Position numbers and translations under genes: made by a program. The notes below the pieces were generated by a model. It was not told the origin of the DNA, did no database searches, and was given only the letters and a program-made list of their open reading frames with translations. A DNA stretch of 11,486 nucleotides, taken from the NCBI GenBank assembly GCA_002421985.1, contig DISF01000019.1, positions 5,369 to 16,854 on the forward strand, in the 5' to 3' direction. Source of the stretch: Roseovarius sp. UBA6217 (GTDB lineage: Bacteria > Pseudomonadota > Alphaproteobacteria > Rhodobacterales > Rhodobacteraceae). Of the stretch, positions 1 through 7,455 are shown one piece after another (position 1 is the stretch's first letter; every line of letters begins with the position of its first letter).

Positions 1-60
1 CGGCGCACCCCTGCCCCGCCGTTGCGGCGGGCGCAACCCGGTTGCGGCGGGCGGCGCTTG
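1..60. repeat. GC-rich direct repeat and hairpins at window edge
   Basis: The 13-mer GTTGCGGCGGGCG occurs at 21-33 and again at 41-53, a 20-bp period. Two hairpins can be drawn: CCCGCC (15-20) with GGCGGG (26-31) around loop GTTGC, and CGCAAC (32-37) with GTTGCG (41-46). The stretch GGGCGC-AAC-CGGTTGCGG resembles the tail of the repeat copy after aroB (7351-7370). It could therefore be the 3' end of another copy belonging to an upstream gene on +. The preceding gene is not visible, so this is tentative. Confidence 0.4.
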
Positions 61-76
61 CATGGAGGGGGAGGGG

Positions 77-114
77 TTGCTATTGGCTGCGCTCAAAGGC
101 CGATAAAATCGGTC
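77..114 (+). promoter_or_regulatory. Possible promoter/operator for the ABC ATPase
   Basis: A small AT-rich patch in GC-rich sequence lies just upstream of the ABC ATPase. TTGGCT (83-88) and TAAAAT (104-109) give a -35/-10-like pair with a short 15-nt spacer. The inverted repeat CCGAT-AAA-ATCGG (100-112) overlaps the -10 candidate and could be a repressor site. Both are pattern matches only; neither is a strong consensus. Confidence 0.22.
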
Positions 115-136
115 GGAAAGAGGACGAGAGGCAGCG

Positions 137-1222
<1,086 letters not shown>

Positions 1223-1276
1223 GGCGCGGGCGGTCTCAACGGGGGTGGCGTGGGGATAAGCGGCGGCTGGCTGGTG

Positions 1277-1370
1277 GCTTGGAGCGGACGGTCGAAGCTT
1301 GGCCCCGGCGCGGAATCAAGGGCGAAGCCCGCCGCGCCATCGCATGTCCGCCCCCCGGACAGGCGATTTG
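1277..1370 (+). repeat. 3'-end repeat element, copy A
   Basis: Copy A lies about 55 bp after the ABC ATPase stop, on the same strand. It has the 5' box in diverged form (CTTGGAGCGGACGG, 1278-1291), a C-rich GGCCCC, and a two-tier hairpin. The outer stem is GGCGCGG (1307-1313) with CCGCGCC (1332-1338), and the inner stem is GGGC-GAA-GCCC (1320-1330). AATCAA (1314-1319) is bulged on one side and a single G (1331) on the other. The terminator stem 1339-1367 follows. Copy B has the same architecture with different stem bases. Function is unknown; a structured 3'UTR or small RNA with terminator is inferred. Confidence 0.75.
1339..1369 (+). terminator. Probable intrinsic terminator (copy A)
   Basis: Arms ATCGCATGTCC (1339-1349) and GGACAGGCGAT (1357-1367) pair with one A-G mismatch around loop GCCCCCC, followed by TTT (1367-1369). 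The T run is short, but the hairpin is strong and sits after the ABC ATPase on its strand. Copy B has the same stem length, mismatch and loop. Confidence 0.6.
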
Positions 1371-1433
1371 TCGAAACTCGCGCACCGATGGGAGGTTGTG
1401 CGGATGAGGCAGGCATAAAGTGCCCTGAAACAA

Positions 1434-1496
1434 CGTAGCATCGCCTGCCCGCGGACATGCGACGGCGCGGCTCACGGCAACGTCCCCTTCAAGCCC
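1434..1496 (-). repeat. 3'-end repeat element, copy D (short form)
   Basis: Read on the minus strand, this begins 13 bp after the CNNM-gene stop. It has the clearest 5' box (GCTTGAAGGGGACGTTG, from 1494 down). It then runs almost directly into GCCGCGCC and a stem made of TCGCATGTCC (1462-1453) and GGGCAGGCGA (1450-1441), ending in GCTACG. The bulged AATCAA hairpin of copies A, B and C is absent, so D is a short variant. The stem keeps the A-G mismatch, and the U-A pair of copy A is a U-G wobble here. There is no T run, so termination strength is uncertain. D faces copy A head-on, and the two form a long imperfect inverted repeat. Confidence 0.65.
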
Positions 1497-1508
1497 AATC
1501 CCCCCGCC

Positions 1509-2816
1509 TCACAGCTTGCGGATCTTCAGCCGCGTGATGCGGTTGTCCTTGCGCGCCATGACCTGGAAGCGGAAGCCGTGAAAGCTGAATACCTGGTCCA
1601 CCGTCGGGATCGTCTGCGCCTCGTGGATGACGAGCCCCGCGACTGTGTTGGCGGCCTCGTCGGGCAGCGCCCAGTCGGTGGCGCGGTTGAGGTCGCGGAT
1701 GGTCATCGCGCCGTCGACGATGTAATCGCCATCGGAGGCGCGGCGCAGGGGGTGGTCGGTCTCGGCGTCGAATTCGTCGACGATCTCGCCGACGATCTCT
1801 TCGAGGATGTCCTCAAGCGTGATAAGCCCCTGAAGCGCGCCGTATTCGTCCACCACCAGCGCGAAATGGCTGCGCATCCGCAGGAATTGGCGCATCTGCT
1901 CGTCAAGCGTGGTGGTCTCGGGCACGAAATAGGGCTCGCGCGCGATGGTGCGCACGTCGAACGCGTCGAGATTGCCGGCCCCGGTCTCTCCCTCAATGGC
2001 AACCTTGTGGATCGCGCGCAGCAGGTCCTTGGCATGGACGATGCCGATGATGTTGTCGGGCTGGCCCTCGTAGAGCGGCAGGCGCGTGTGGTTGCTGGCA
2101 AGGCATTGTGCGAGGATATCCTCGGGGCGCGCCTCGACATCGAGCATCTCGATCCGCGAGCGGTGCAGCATGATTTCCTCGACCGCGCGATCGCTGAGAT
2201 CGAGCGCGCCGAGGACGCGGTCGCGATCCTCTTTCTCGACCACGCCCTCGGACTGGCCCAGCCAGAGCGCACCGGCGATTTCCTCGCGCACGGCAAGGAT
2301 ATGGCTGTCGGGATCGGTCTGCACGCCAAAGCCGCGCAGGATCAGCCGCACCAGCCAGCGCACCGCCGCCACCACAGGATGAAACACGCGGATCACCCAG
2401 ACGATCAGCGGCGCGGTGCGCGCGGCGGCGGCTTCGGCATTGGTGATGGCATAGGTCTTGGGCAGCACCTCGGCAAAGATCAGCACCAGAAGCGTCATCA
2501 CCAGCGTCGCCAGCGCCACGCCGCTCTCGCCGAGAAGCCGGGTAAAGAGCGCCGTGGCGAGCGAGGCGGCGAGGATGTTGACAAGGTTGTTGCCCAACAG
2601 AACCGAGCCGATCAGCCGCTCGTTATCCTCGGTGATGGCGAGCGCGGTTGCGGCCCCCTTTGATCCCTTTTCCGCCTGCGCGCGCAGCTTGGCGCGCGAG
2701 GCCGCCGTGAGCGCCGTTTCGCTGCCCGAGAAAAACCCCGAGAGCACCAGCAGCCCGAGGATCGACAGCACGGTGATCCAGAATGTCGGGTCAAGAACGG
2801 CGGTGAGTGAATCCAT
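1509..2816 (-). CDS. CNNM/CorC-HlyC family transporter (DUF21-CBS-CorC)
   Basis: This inner-membrane protein of 435 aa has the usual family length. The N-terminal DUF21/CNNM domain (about 10-190) has hydrophobic segments near 12-34, 67-92, 98-120 and 135-160. It carries the GSETALTAASR stretch (31-41) and the FAEVLPKTYAI motif (114-124). A CBS pair follows (about 213-345; second CBS with VVDEYGALQG, 321-330, and TLEDILEEIVGEI), then a C-terminal CorC_HlyC domain (about 355-433). Family members are linked to Mg/Co homeostasis; older 'hemolysin' names come from weak evidence. The ATG start at 2816 is preceded on the minus strand by GAGG with a 10-nt spacer. It is the last gene of the leftward operon, 72 bp after xerD, and repeat copy D follows its stop. 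The ion specificity is not visible. Confidence 0.93.
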   Translation of the reverse strand: MDSLTAVLDPTFWITVLSILGLLVLSGFFSGSETALTAASRAKLRAQAEKGSKGAATALAITEDNERLIGSVLLGNNLVNILAASLATALFTRLLGESGVALATLVMTLLVLIFAEVLPKTYAITNAEAAAARTAPLIVWVIRVFHPVVAAVRWLVRLILRGFGVQTDPDSHILAVREEIAGALWLGQSEGVVEKEDRDRVLGALDLSDRAVEEIMLHRSRIEMLDVEARPEDILAQCLASNHTRLPLYEGQPDNIIGIVHAKDLLRAIHKVAIEGETGAGNLDAFDVRTIAREPYFVPETTTLDEQMRQFLRMRSHFALVVDEYGALQGLITLEDILEEIVGEIVDEFDAETDHPLRRASDGDYIVDGAMTIRDLNRATDWALPDEAANTVAGLVIHEAQTIPTVDQVFSFHGFRFQVMARKDNRITRLKIRKL

Positions 2817-2888
2817 CGGTTTGCATCCTCAATGTGATCTGGCGTGGTTATGCGGTCTCGGGGCGGCGCGATCAAGGCGGGCGCGCGC

Positions 2889-3839
2889 TCAGCCCTTTGC
2901 CGGGGCGTTGCGGCGCGCGGTCATCAGCGGGTGATGCGCTTCAACCAGCGCGCGCAGCCGCGCGTCGAGCACATGGGTATAGATCTCGGTGGTGGCAAGA
3001 TCGGCATGGCCCAGCAGCATCTGGATCACCCGAAGATCGGCCCCGCCCGCCAGAAGATGCGTGGCAAAGGCATGGCGCAGCCGGTGCGGGGTGACGGCGT
3101 CGGGGTCGATCCCGGCATGGGCCGCGATCTGCTTGATGAGGCCATAAAAGCGATGCCGCGTCAGGTGCCCGGTGCGGCCCGGTGAGGGAAAGAGCCACGG
3201 CGAGGCGGCGCGCGCCTTGTCGCGTGCGCGCAGCACAAGCCAGGCCGCCAGCGCCACGCGCGCGGGCGGCGACAGCGGCACCATCCGTTCCTTGCCGCCC
3301 TTGCCGCGCACCAGGAGCATTTCCGGCTCGCCCAGCGCCGCCGCCAGTGGCAGGCCGACAAGCTCGCTCACCCGCATCCCCGTGGCATAAAGCAGCGCCA
3401 CCAGCGCGGCGTTGCGCACCCGCTCAACCTCGCCACGCCCGACCTCTCCCGCAGCCCCGAGCAGGCGCTCGACATCGCGCTCCGAGAGCGTGCGCGGCAA
3501 GGCGCGGCTGCGCCCCGGCCCGCGCAGGCGAATCGCCGGGTTGGTGTCGCGCCAGCCCTCCTCGACGGCAAAGCGATAGAATTGCCGGATCGACGAGAGC
3601 CGCCGCGCGCGGGTGGCCTGTGCCAGCCCCGCGGCGTCGCAGGCCACGAGATAGGCCTCGACATCCGCCTGCGTCGCACCGAGCATTTCGCGCGCGCCCT
3701 GCGCCGAAAGCCAGCCCGCGTAATCGCGCAGGTCGCGGCCATAGGCCATGAGCGTGTTTTGCGCGGCCCCCAGCTCGGCGGCCTGCGCCTCCAGAAAGGT
3801 GGCGATTCGGGTCTCGGGCGCGGGATTGGGCGCGCTCAT
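2889..3839 (-). CDS. xerD: Tyrosine recombinase XerD
   Basis: This site-specific recombinase of 316 aa would act with XerC at the dif site to resolve chromosome dimers at division. The N-terminal SAM-like core-binding domain (about 10-100) contains the helix LSSIRQFYRF. The catalytic domain (about 115-310) has all the expected residues: Arg156 in ATGMRVSEL, Lys180 in RGKGGKER, His252 and Arg255 in HRLRH, His278 in LLGH, and nucleophile Tyr287 in TEIYTHV. The family is certain; XerD rather than XerC is inferred from similarity style and the CNNM neighbour. The start ATG (3839-3837) overlaps the stop of the upstream 505-aa gene as ATGA, so translation is probably coupled. No dif-like site was recognised in the window, and no attachment-site or phage signs suggest an element integrase. 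Confidence 0.92.
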   Translation of the reverse strand: MSAPNPAPETRIATFLEAQAAELGAAQNTLMAYGRDLRDYAGWLSAQGAREMLGATQADVEAYLVACDAAGLAQATRARRLSSIRQFYRFAVEEGWRDTNPAIRLRGPGRSRALPRTLSERDVERLLGAAGEVGRGEVERVRNAALVALLYATGMRVSELVGLPLAAALGEPEMLLVRGKGGKERMVPLSPPARVALAAWLVLRARDKARAASPWLFPSPGRTGHLTRHRFYGLIKQIAAHAGIDPDAVTPHRLRHAFATHLLAGGADLRVIQMLLGHADLATTEIYTHVLDARLRALVEAHHPLMTARRNAPAKG

Positions 3840-5353
3840 GTGCCCGGCCCGAGGATCAGGATTTGCAGCGCCGCCCGCCGGGCGGTATCCTCCAGCCCGA
3901 CGGCGCGCAGGGTGGCGATGGCGGCGCGCACCGCCGAAGGGGCGGCGCGCTCGGCCCCGTGGTCGAGCAAGGCCGCTGCCATCAGGATCGCCTCGCCCAG
4001 CCGCCCCTCGGCGATGAGGCGCTGATGCTCGGGCGCGGCGGCGGTGGCGGCAAACCCGGCGGCAATCGCCGATTGCATCCGGGTGGTGGCGTCAGAGGCC
4101 TCGGGCGCGCCCCTCGCGATCCCGGCCAGCAGCCTGTCGCGCGGGGAGGCGGGCGCGAGGGTCTCATGCGCCCGCTCGTAGAGCGGTGACAGCAGGATCA
4201 TTTCGGTCGCGCGCGCCTGGGCCTCTGCGGGCAGGGGCGCGGCGGCAAGGACACGTTCGGCGAAGATCTCGGCCAGCGCCGTCTCCAGCCCGGTTGCGCG
4301 CGCGGCCTCCCACGCGGCGGGCAGCGCCTCGGCAAGACCCGACCCGTCGCGGGCGTCAAGCGCGCGGTCGAGCGCCTGAACCGCCGCGACCCGCGTCCAT
4401 ACCCCGCCCGAGGCGGCGGGCTTGCGCGCGGTATAAAGCGCAAAGAGCCGCGCCGCCGCAAGCGCTCCGGTCTGCGCCAGCCGCTCGGCGGCCTCGATCT
4501 CGGCCTTCCAGCCCGCGGTGCCGCGCAGATCGGCCATGGCAAAGGCGCGCGGCAGATCCTGGGTGCCCAGCGGCGTGCCGATGGCCTCGAACAGCCGAAA
4601 GCGCAGCGGTGTCATGGTGGTGGGCGGCACGGGGGGCGCGATCTCGTCAATCAGTTCCGGCGCGAGATACAGTGCCAGAAGCGTGCCATCCGGCTCTCTG
4701 ATGGCACCGCTTGCCTCGGCCCCGTGCAGGATCAGCGCGGCGGTCTGCCAATCCCCCGCGCGTGCAAGGCAATAGATGCGCGCGCCCAGATCATGGCTCA
4801 GGTGCGGCGCGGCGGCGAGTGCTGCGCAGGCGGCATCTTCGCGGCCATCGAGAAGCGCGAGATCAAGCCAGGTATCAAACAGCGCGGGCGTGGCCCCGCC
4901 CGCCCGCTCAACGAGCGCCAGCGCAGGCTCTACCGCGCCAAAGCGGCGCAGCGCTGCGATCCGAGCGCGCAGGAACGGCGCGTCGCCGGTGATGTCGGGC
5001 GGGGCGTCGGCCTCGGCCAGCAAGAGCGTGTAGTAAAGCGCCTGCATCGCGGGCAGCGGGCGTTCGGGCAGGCGGTCAAGAGAGCGGATGAGTGTCGCGG
5101 CGGCGCTCGCGCTCCAGAGGGTGCGGGGCAGGCCGGTCGTGGTGGCGGGCAACAGCCCCGCCGCATCGACGCGCGAGGCACCAAGCGGGGTGACTGTCAC
5201 GTCGGGGCGGGTGGCGGTTTCGGCGGTGGGGGCCGGGGGCGTGACGGTGGCGGGGGCCATCTCGGTCAGCCAGTCGATCGCCGAAAGCGGGGCCTGCGCC
5301 GCCGCGGCGCCCGACCACAAGAGGGCGGCGAGGAGGGCGTCAGTCGATCTCAA
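3836..5353 (-). CDS. Secreted alanine-rich protein of unknown function
   Basis: I do not recognise this 505-aa protein. The start chosen is TTG at 5353, with AGGA on the minus strand and an 8-nt spacer. This puts a convincing Sec signal peptide at the very N-terminus (hydrophobic 6-19, likely cut after AAAAQA at residue 21). A longer reading to 5425 would add 24 Arg/Ser-rich residues that lie over the 49-aa gene. The mature part opens with a Pro/Thr/Ala-rich linker (about 32-55), then runs as alanine-rich predicted helices. Segments such as EPALALVERAGG and DGREDAACAALAA look like degenerate TPR-type pairs. Only two cysteines were seen, in the helical-repeat region (176 and 195). A periplasmic helical-repeat scaffold is the best structural guess. 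It overlaps the 49-aa gene by 14 bp and xerD by 4 bp, so it is translated within the same operon. Confidence 0.78.
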   Translation of the reverse strand: MRSTDALLAALLWSGAAAAQAPLSAIDWLTEMAPATVTPPAPTAETATRPDVTVTPLGASRVDAAGLLPATTTGLPRTLWSASAAATLIRSLDRLPERPLPAMQALYYTLLLAEADAPPDITGDAPFLRARIAALRRFGAVEPALALVERAGGATPALFDTWLDLALLDGREDAACAALAAAPHLSHDLGARIYCLARAGDWQTAALILHGAEASGAIREPDGTLLALYLAPELIDEIAPPVPPTTMTPLRFRLFEAIGTPLGTQDLPRAFAMADLRGTAGWKAEIEAAERLAQTGALAAARLFALYTARKPAASGGVWTRVAAVQALDRALDARDGSGLAEALPAAWEAARATGLETALAEIFAERVLAAAPLPAEAQARATEMILLSPLYERAHETLAPASPRDRLLAGIARGAPEASDATTRMQSAIAAGFAATAAAPEHQRLIAEGRLGEAILMAAALLDHGAERAAPSAVRAAIATLRAVGLEDTARRAALQILILGPGT

Positions 5354-5489
5354 GGAGGATGTCCTGCCGGATCTCGGATTGCGCCGGCGTGAAATCCGCG
5401 CCGAAGAACGGGCCAAGATAGGCATAGCCTATAAGCCCGACAAAACCGAGGATCGCAAGGTAAAACAACCATTTGATAAGGCGAAACAT
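5340..5489 (-). CDS. Small single-pass membrane protein (49 aa)
   Basis: This short gene begins at ATG 5489 and ends with TGA at 5340. It opens with a basic tip (MFRLIKW), has one hydrophobic segment (about 7-28, rich in Leu, Ile, Phe, Gly and Tyr), and ends in an acidic tail (SEIRQDILLEID). That layout fits an inner-membrane peptide. No family is recognised. Support comes from its position as first gene of the leftward operon, its 14-bp overlap with the following gene's TTG start, and a protein-like composition. A clear Shine-Dalgarno is missing (only GAG well upstream), so the exact start is less certain. Confidence 0.68.
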   Translation of the reverse strand: MFRLIKWLFYLAILGFVGLIGYAYLGPFFGADFTPAQSEIRQDILLEID

Positions 5490-5598
5490 GCTGTGGCCCG
5501 TCTGCTCGTGGAATGATTTTTCCCACTTATAGCTGGCATTTCCGACAAGATCACGCCATTGAGTGCAAAATCTCGCGAACAGGCAGGGGAGCGCCGCT
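5490..5598. promoter_or_regulatory. Divergent promoter region, xerD operon / aroK
   Basis: This gap separates the leftward operon from aroK and must hold both promoters unless one lies inside a gene. It is clearly more AT-rich than the surroundings. On the minus strand TATAAG (5531-5526) is a fair -10, but no good -35 sits 16-18 nt upstream. The aroK ribosome binding site AGGGGAG (5585-5591) is at its right end. No operator was recognised. Confidence 0.35.
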
Positions 5599-6159
5599 GT
5601 GTCGGCTGGCAAGCGCTGGAAACTGAAGAAATCGGTCGTGCTTGTGGGGATGATGGGCGCGGGCAAAACTGCCGTGGGGCGGGTGCTCGCGCAGCGGTTG
5701 GGGGTGGATTTCCTCGACTCGGATGTCGAGATCGAAAAAGCCGCCAACATGACGATTGCCGAGATTTTTCAACGCGACGGCGAGGCGTTCTTTCGTGCCC
5801 GCGAAAGCGAGGTGATCGACCGGCTGCTTGACGCGCGCCCGGTGATCCTGTCGGTGGGCGGTGGCGCGTTCCTTGCCGCGCACAACCGTGAGTTGATCTC
5901 GCGAAGGGGCGTATCCGTCTGGCTCGATGCCGATCTTGATCTTCTGTGGTCTCGGGTAAAAGGCAAGAATACCAGGCCCTTGCTGCGCACAGCTCATCCA
6001 CGCGAGACGCTGCGCGCGCTCATGCAGGCGCGCGTGCCGCTCTATGCGCTGGCGGATCTGCGGGTCGAGGCGCAGAGCAGCTACACGATCGACGACATGG
6101 CCGCCCGCGTCGAGGCCGCGCTGGCCGCGCGGACGGATGTTCTGGAGGGGGTGAGATGA
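5599..6159 (+). CDS. aroK: Shikimate kinase
   Basis: Cytoplasmic enzyme that phosphorylates shikimate at the 3-OH with ATP, the fifth step of the shikimate pathway. It is 186 aa from GTG 5599, chosen because AGGGGAG lies 7 nt upstream; the earlier in-frame GTG at 5563 has no ribosome site. Visible features are Walker A GMMGAGKT (17-24), the shikimate-binding Asp42 in DSDVEIE, Arg66 in FFRARE, GGG at 87-89, the lid KGKNTRPLL with Arg126, and RVPLY with Arg145. These match the known shikimate-contacting positions of the family. Its stop overlaps the aroB start as ATGA, so the two are co-translated. The gene is divergent from the xerD operon. Confidence 0.95.
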   Translation: MSAGKRWKLKKSVVLVGMMGAGKTAVGRVLAQRLGVDFLDSDVEIEKAANMTIAEIFQRDGEAFFRARESEVIDRLLDARPVILSVGGGAFLAAHNRELISRRGVSVWLDADLDLLWSRVKGKNTRPLLRTAHPRETLRALMQARVPLYALADLRVEAQSSYTIDDMAARVEAALAARTDVLEGVR

Positions 6160-7271
6160 TCGAATGCGTGCATGTGCCGCTGGGCACGCGGGCCTATGAC
6201 GTGGTGATCGGGCCGGGGCTTCTGGCGCAGGCGGGGGCGCGCATCGCGCCGCTGCTGACGCGGCCCCGCGTGGCCGTGGTGAGCGACGAGACGGTGGCCG
6301 GGCTGCATTGGGAAACGCTTCGCAAGGGGCTGGAAAGCAAGGGTATTTCTGCCGAATGCCTGCGCCTTCCGCCGGGCGAGGGCACCAAGTCCTGGGCCAT
6401 GCTGGAGCGGGTGGTGGAGTGGCTTCTGGAGCACAGGATCGAGCGCGGTGACGTGGTCGTGGCCTTTGGCGGCGGGGTGATCGGCGATCTTGTGGGCTTT
6501 GCCGCCGCGATTCTGCGGCGCGGCGTGCGCTTCGTGCAGATACCGACCTCGCTTCTGGCGCAGGTGGACAGCTCTGTCGGGGGCAAGACCGGGATCAACA
6601 CGGCCCTTGGCAAGAACCTTGTGGGCGCGTTTCATCAACCGGTCCTTGTGCTGGCCGACACCGAGGCGCTGGGCACGCTGAACGAACGCGATTATCTCGC
6701 AGGCTATGGCGAGGTGGTGAAATATGGATTGTTGGGGGATAGTAATTTCTTTCAATGGCTTGAAGAGCATTCTTCACGCGCTGCCGCAGGTGATATGGCG
6801 GCGCGCATCCATCTGGTGAAACGCTCGGTCGAGATGAAGGCCGGGATCGTGACGCGCGACGAGACCGAACAGGGCGAGCGGGCGCTTCTGAACCTTGGCC
6901 ATACATTTTGTCATGCGCTGGAGGCGGCAACACACTATGATGGGGCGCGGCTGTTGCATGGCGAGGGGGTGGCCATCGGCTGTGCGCTGGCGTTTGAGCT
7001 GTCGGCGCGGCTGGGCCTGTGCAGCCAGGAAGAGCCAGGCCGCGTGCGCGCGCATCTTCGTGACATGAAGATGAAGGTTGATCTATCTGATATTGAAGGA
7101 GAATTGCCGGATACTGACGCGCTGATCGCACTCATGGGGCAGGACAAGAAAGTGGTTGATGGCAGGCTGCGATTCATCCTTGCGCGCGGGATCGGGGAGG
7201 CCTTCATCACCTCGGACGTGCCGATTGACATGGTGCGCGAGGTGTTGGAGGCGGCGCGGGCCAATCGATAG
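6156..7271 (+). CDS. aroB: 3-dehydroquinate synthase
   Basis: NAD- and metal-dependent enzyme that converts DAHP to 3-dehydroquinate, the second shikimate step. It is 371 aa from ATG 6156, behind GGAGGGG (6144-6150). Diagnostic stretches are the nucleotide-binding FGGGVIGDLVGFAA (104-117), PTSLLAQVDSSVGGKTGIN (130-148), and LGKNLVGAFHQP. The likely zinc ligands are Glu186 (YGEVVKYG), His249 (LNLGHT) and His268 (LLHGEG). All key residues are present and the length is normal. The four-base overlap with aroK means stoichiometry is probably set by coupling. Repeat copy E begins about 23 bp after the stop and probably ends the transcript. Confidence 0.97.
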   Translation: MIECVHVPLGTRAYDVVIGPGLLAQAGARIAPLLTRPRVAVVSDETVAGLHWETLRKGLESKGISAECLRLPPGEGTKSWAMLERVVEWLLEHRIERGDVVVAFGGGVIGDLVGFAAAILRRGVRFVQIPTSLLAQVDSSVGGKTGINTALGKNLVGAFHQPVLVLADTEALGTLNERDYLAGYGEVVKYGLLGDSNFFQWLEEHSSRAAAGDMAARIHLVKRSVEMKAGIVTRDETEQGERALLNLGHTFCHALEAATHYDGARLLHGEGVAIGCALAFELSARLGLCSQEEPGRVRAHLRDMKMKVDLSDIEGELPDTDALIALMGQDKKVVDGRLRFILARGIGEAFITSDVPIDMVREVLEAARANR

Positions 7272-7293
7272 GGTCTCGGGGGAACGTTCGTGG

Positions 7294-7363
7294 CCCGAAG
7301 GAGACGTTGAGCGCAACGTTTGAGGAGCCGCGCGGTGCCCGACCGCGGGTGGGCGCTGCAACG
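7294..7363 (+). repeat. 3'-end repeat element, copy E (short form)
   Basis: The element follows aroB on the same strand. It has the box CCCGAAGGAGACGTTGA (7294-7310). In place of the AATCAA hairpin is a small perfect hairpin ACGTTG-AGCG-CAACGT (7304-7319). GAGCCGCGC follows, then a terminator-like stem between GTGCCCGACC (7335-7344) and GGGTGGGCGC (7347-7356), with the same A-G mismatch position as copies A, B and D, and the tail TGCAACG. No T run follows, so it is either a weak terminator or an RNA structure. Aligned with copy D, the box and the distal stem match well. Confidence 0.6.
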
Positions 7364-7423
7364 GTTGCGGGGCGCGCTTTATGGTGCAAGATACTGCAAC
7401 AATTACGGGGTGATATACGTTGC

Positions 7424-7455
7424 AAAAGCGCCCGCCCGGGGGGCGGTCGGGCGCT
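7424..7455 (-). terminator. Intrinsic terminator after tyrS (copy B)
   Basis: On the minus strand, arms AGCGCCCGACC (7455-7445) and GGGCGGGCGCT (7437-7427) pair with one A-G mismatch around loop GCCCCCC and are followed by TTTT (7427-7424). This is the best classical terminator in the window, and it serves tyrS or an RNA made from the repeat itself. Confidence 0.8.

Noticed and set aside
1578..2663. Long + strand open frame (361 codons) opposite the CNNM gene
   Set aside because: Antisense shadow in GC-rich DNA; rich in His, Arg and Gly with no recognisable domain, while the minus strand encodes a complete family protein.
2850..2888. GCGCGATCAAGGCGGGCGCG, resembling the AATCAA hairpin core
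   Set aside because: It reads on +, opposite to both flanking genes, lacks the GGGACGTT box, the second stem and the exact AATCAA bulge; probably chance in GC-rich sequence.
2889..3839. Reading xerD as an integrase of a mobile element
   Set aside because: All Xer residues present, gene embedded in a housekeeping operon, and no attachment-site repeats or phage genes nearby.
4720..5392. Several + strand frames opposite the secreted protein gene
   Set aside because: Arg/Gly/Ala-rich shadow frames without start signals or motifs; the minus frame has a signal peptide and operon overlaps.
5563..5598. Earlier GTG start for aroK
   Set aside because: No ribosome site before it, whereas GTG 5599 has AGGGGAG at 7 nt.
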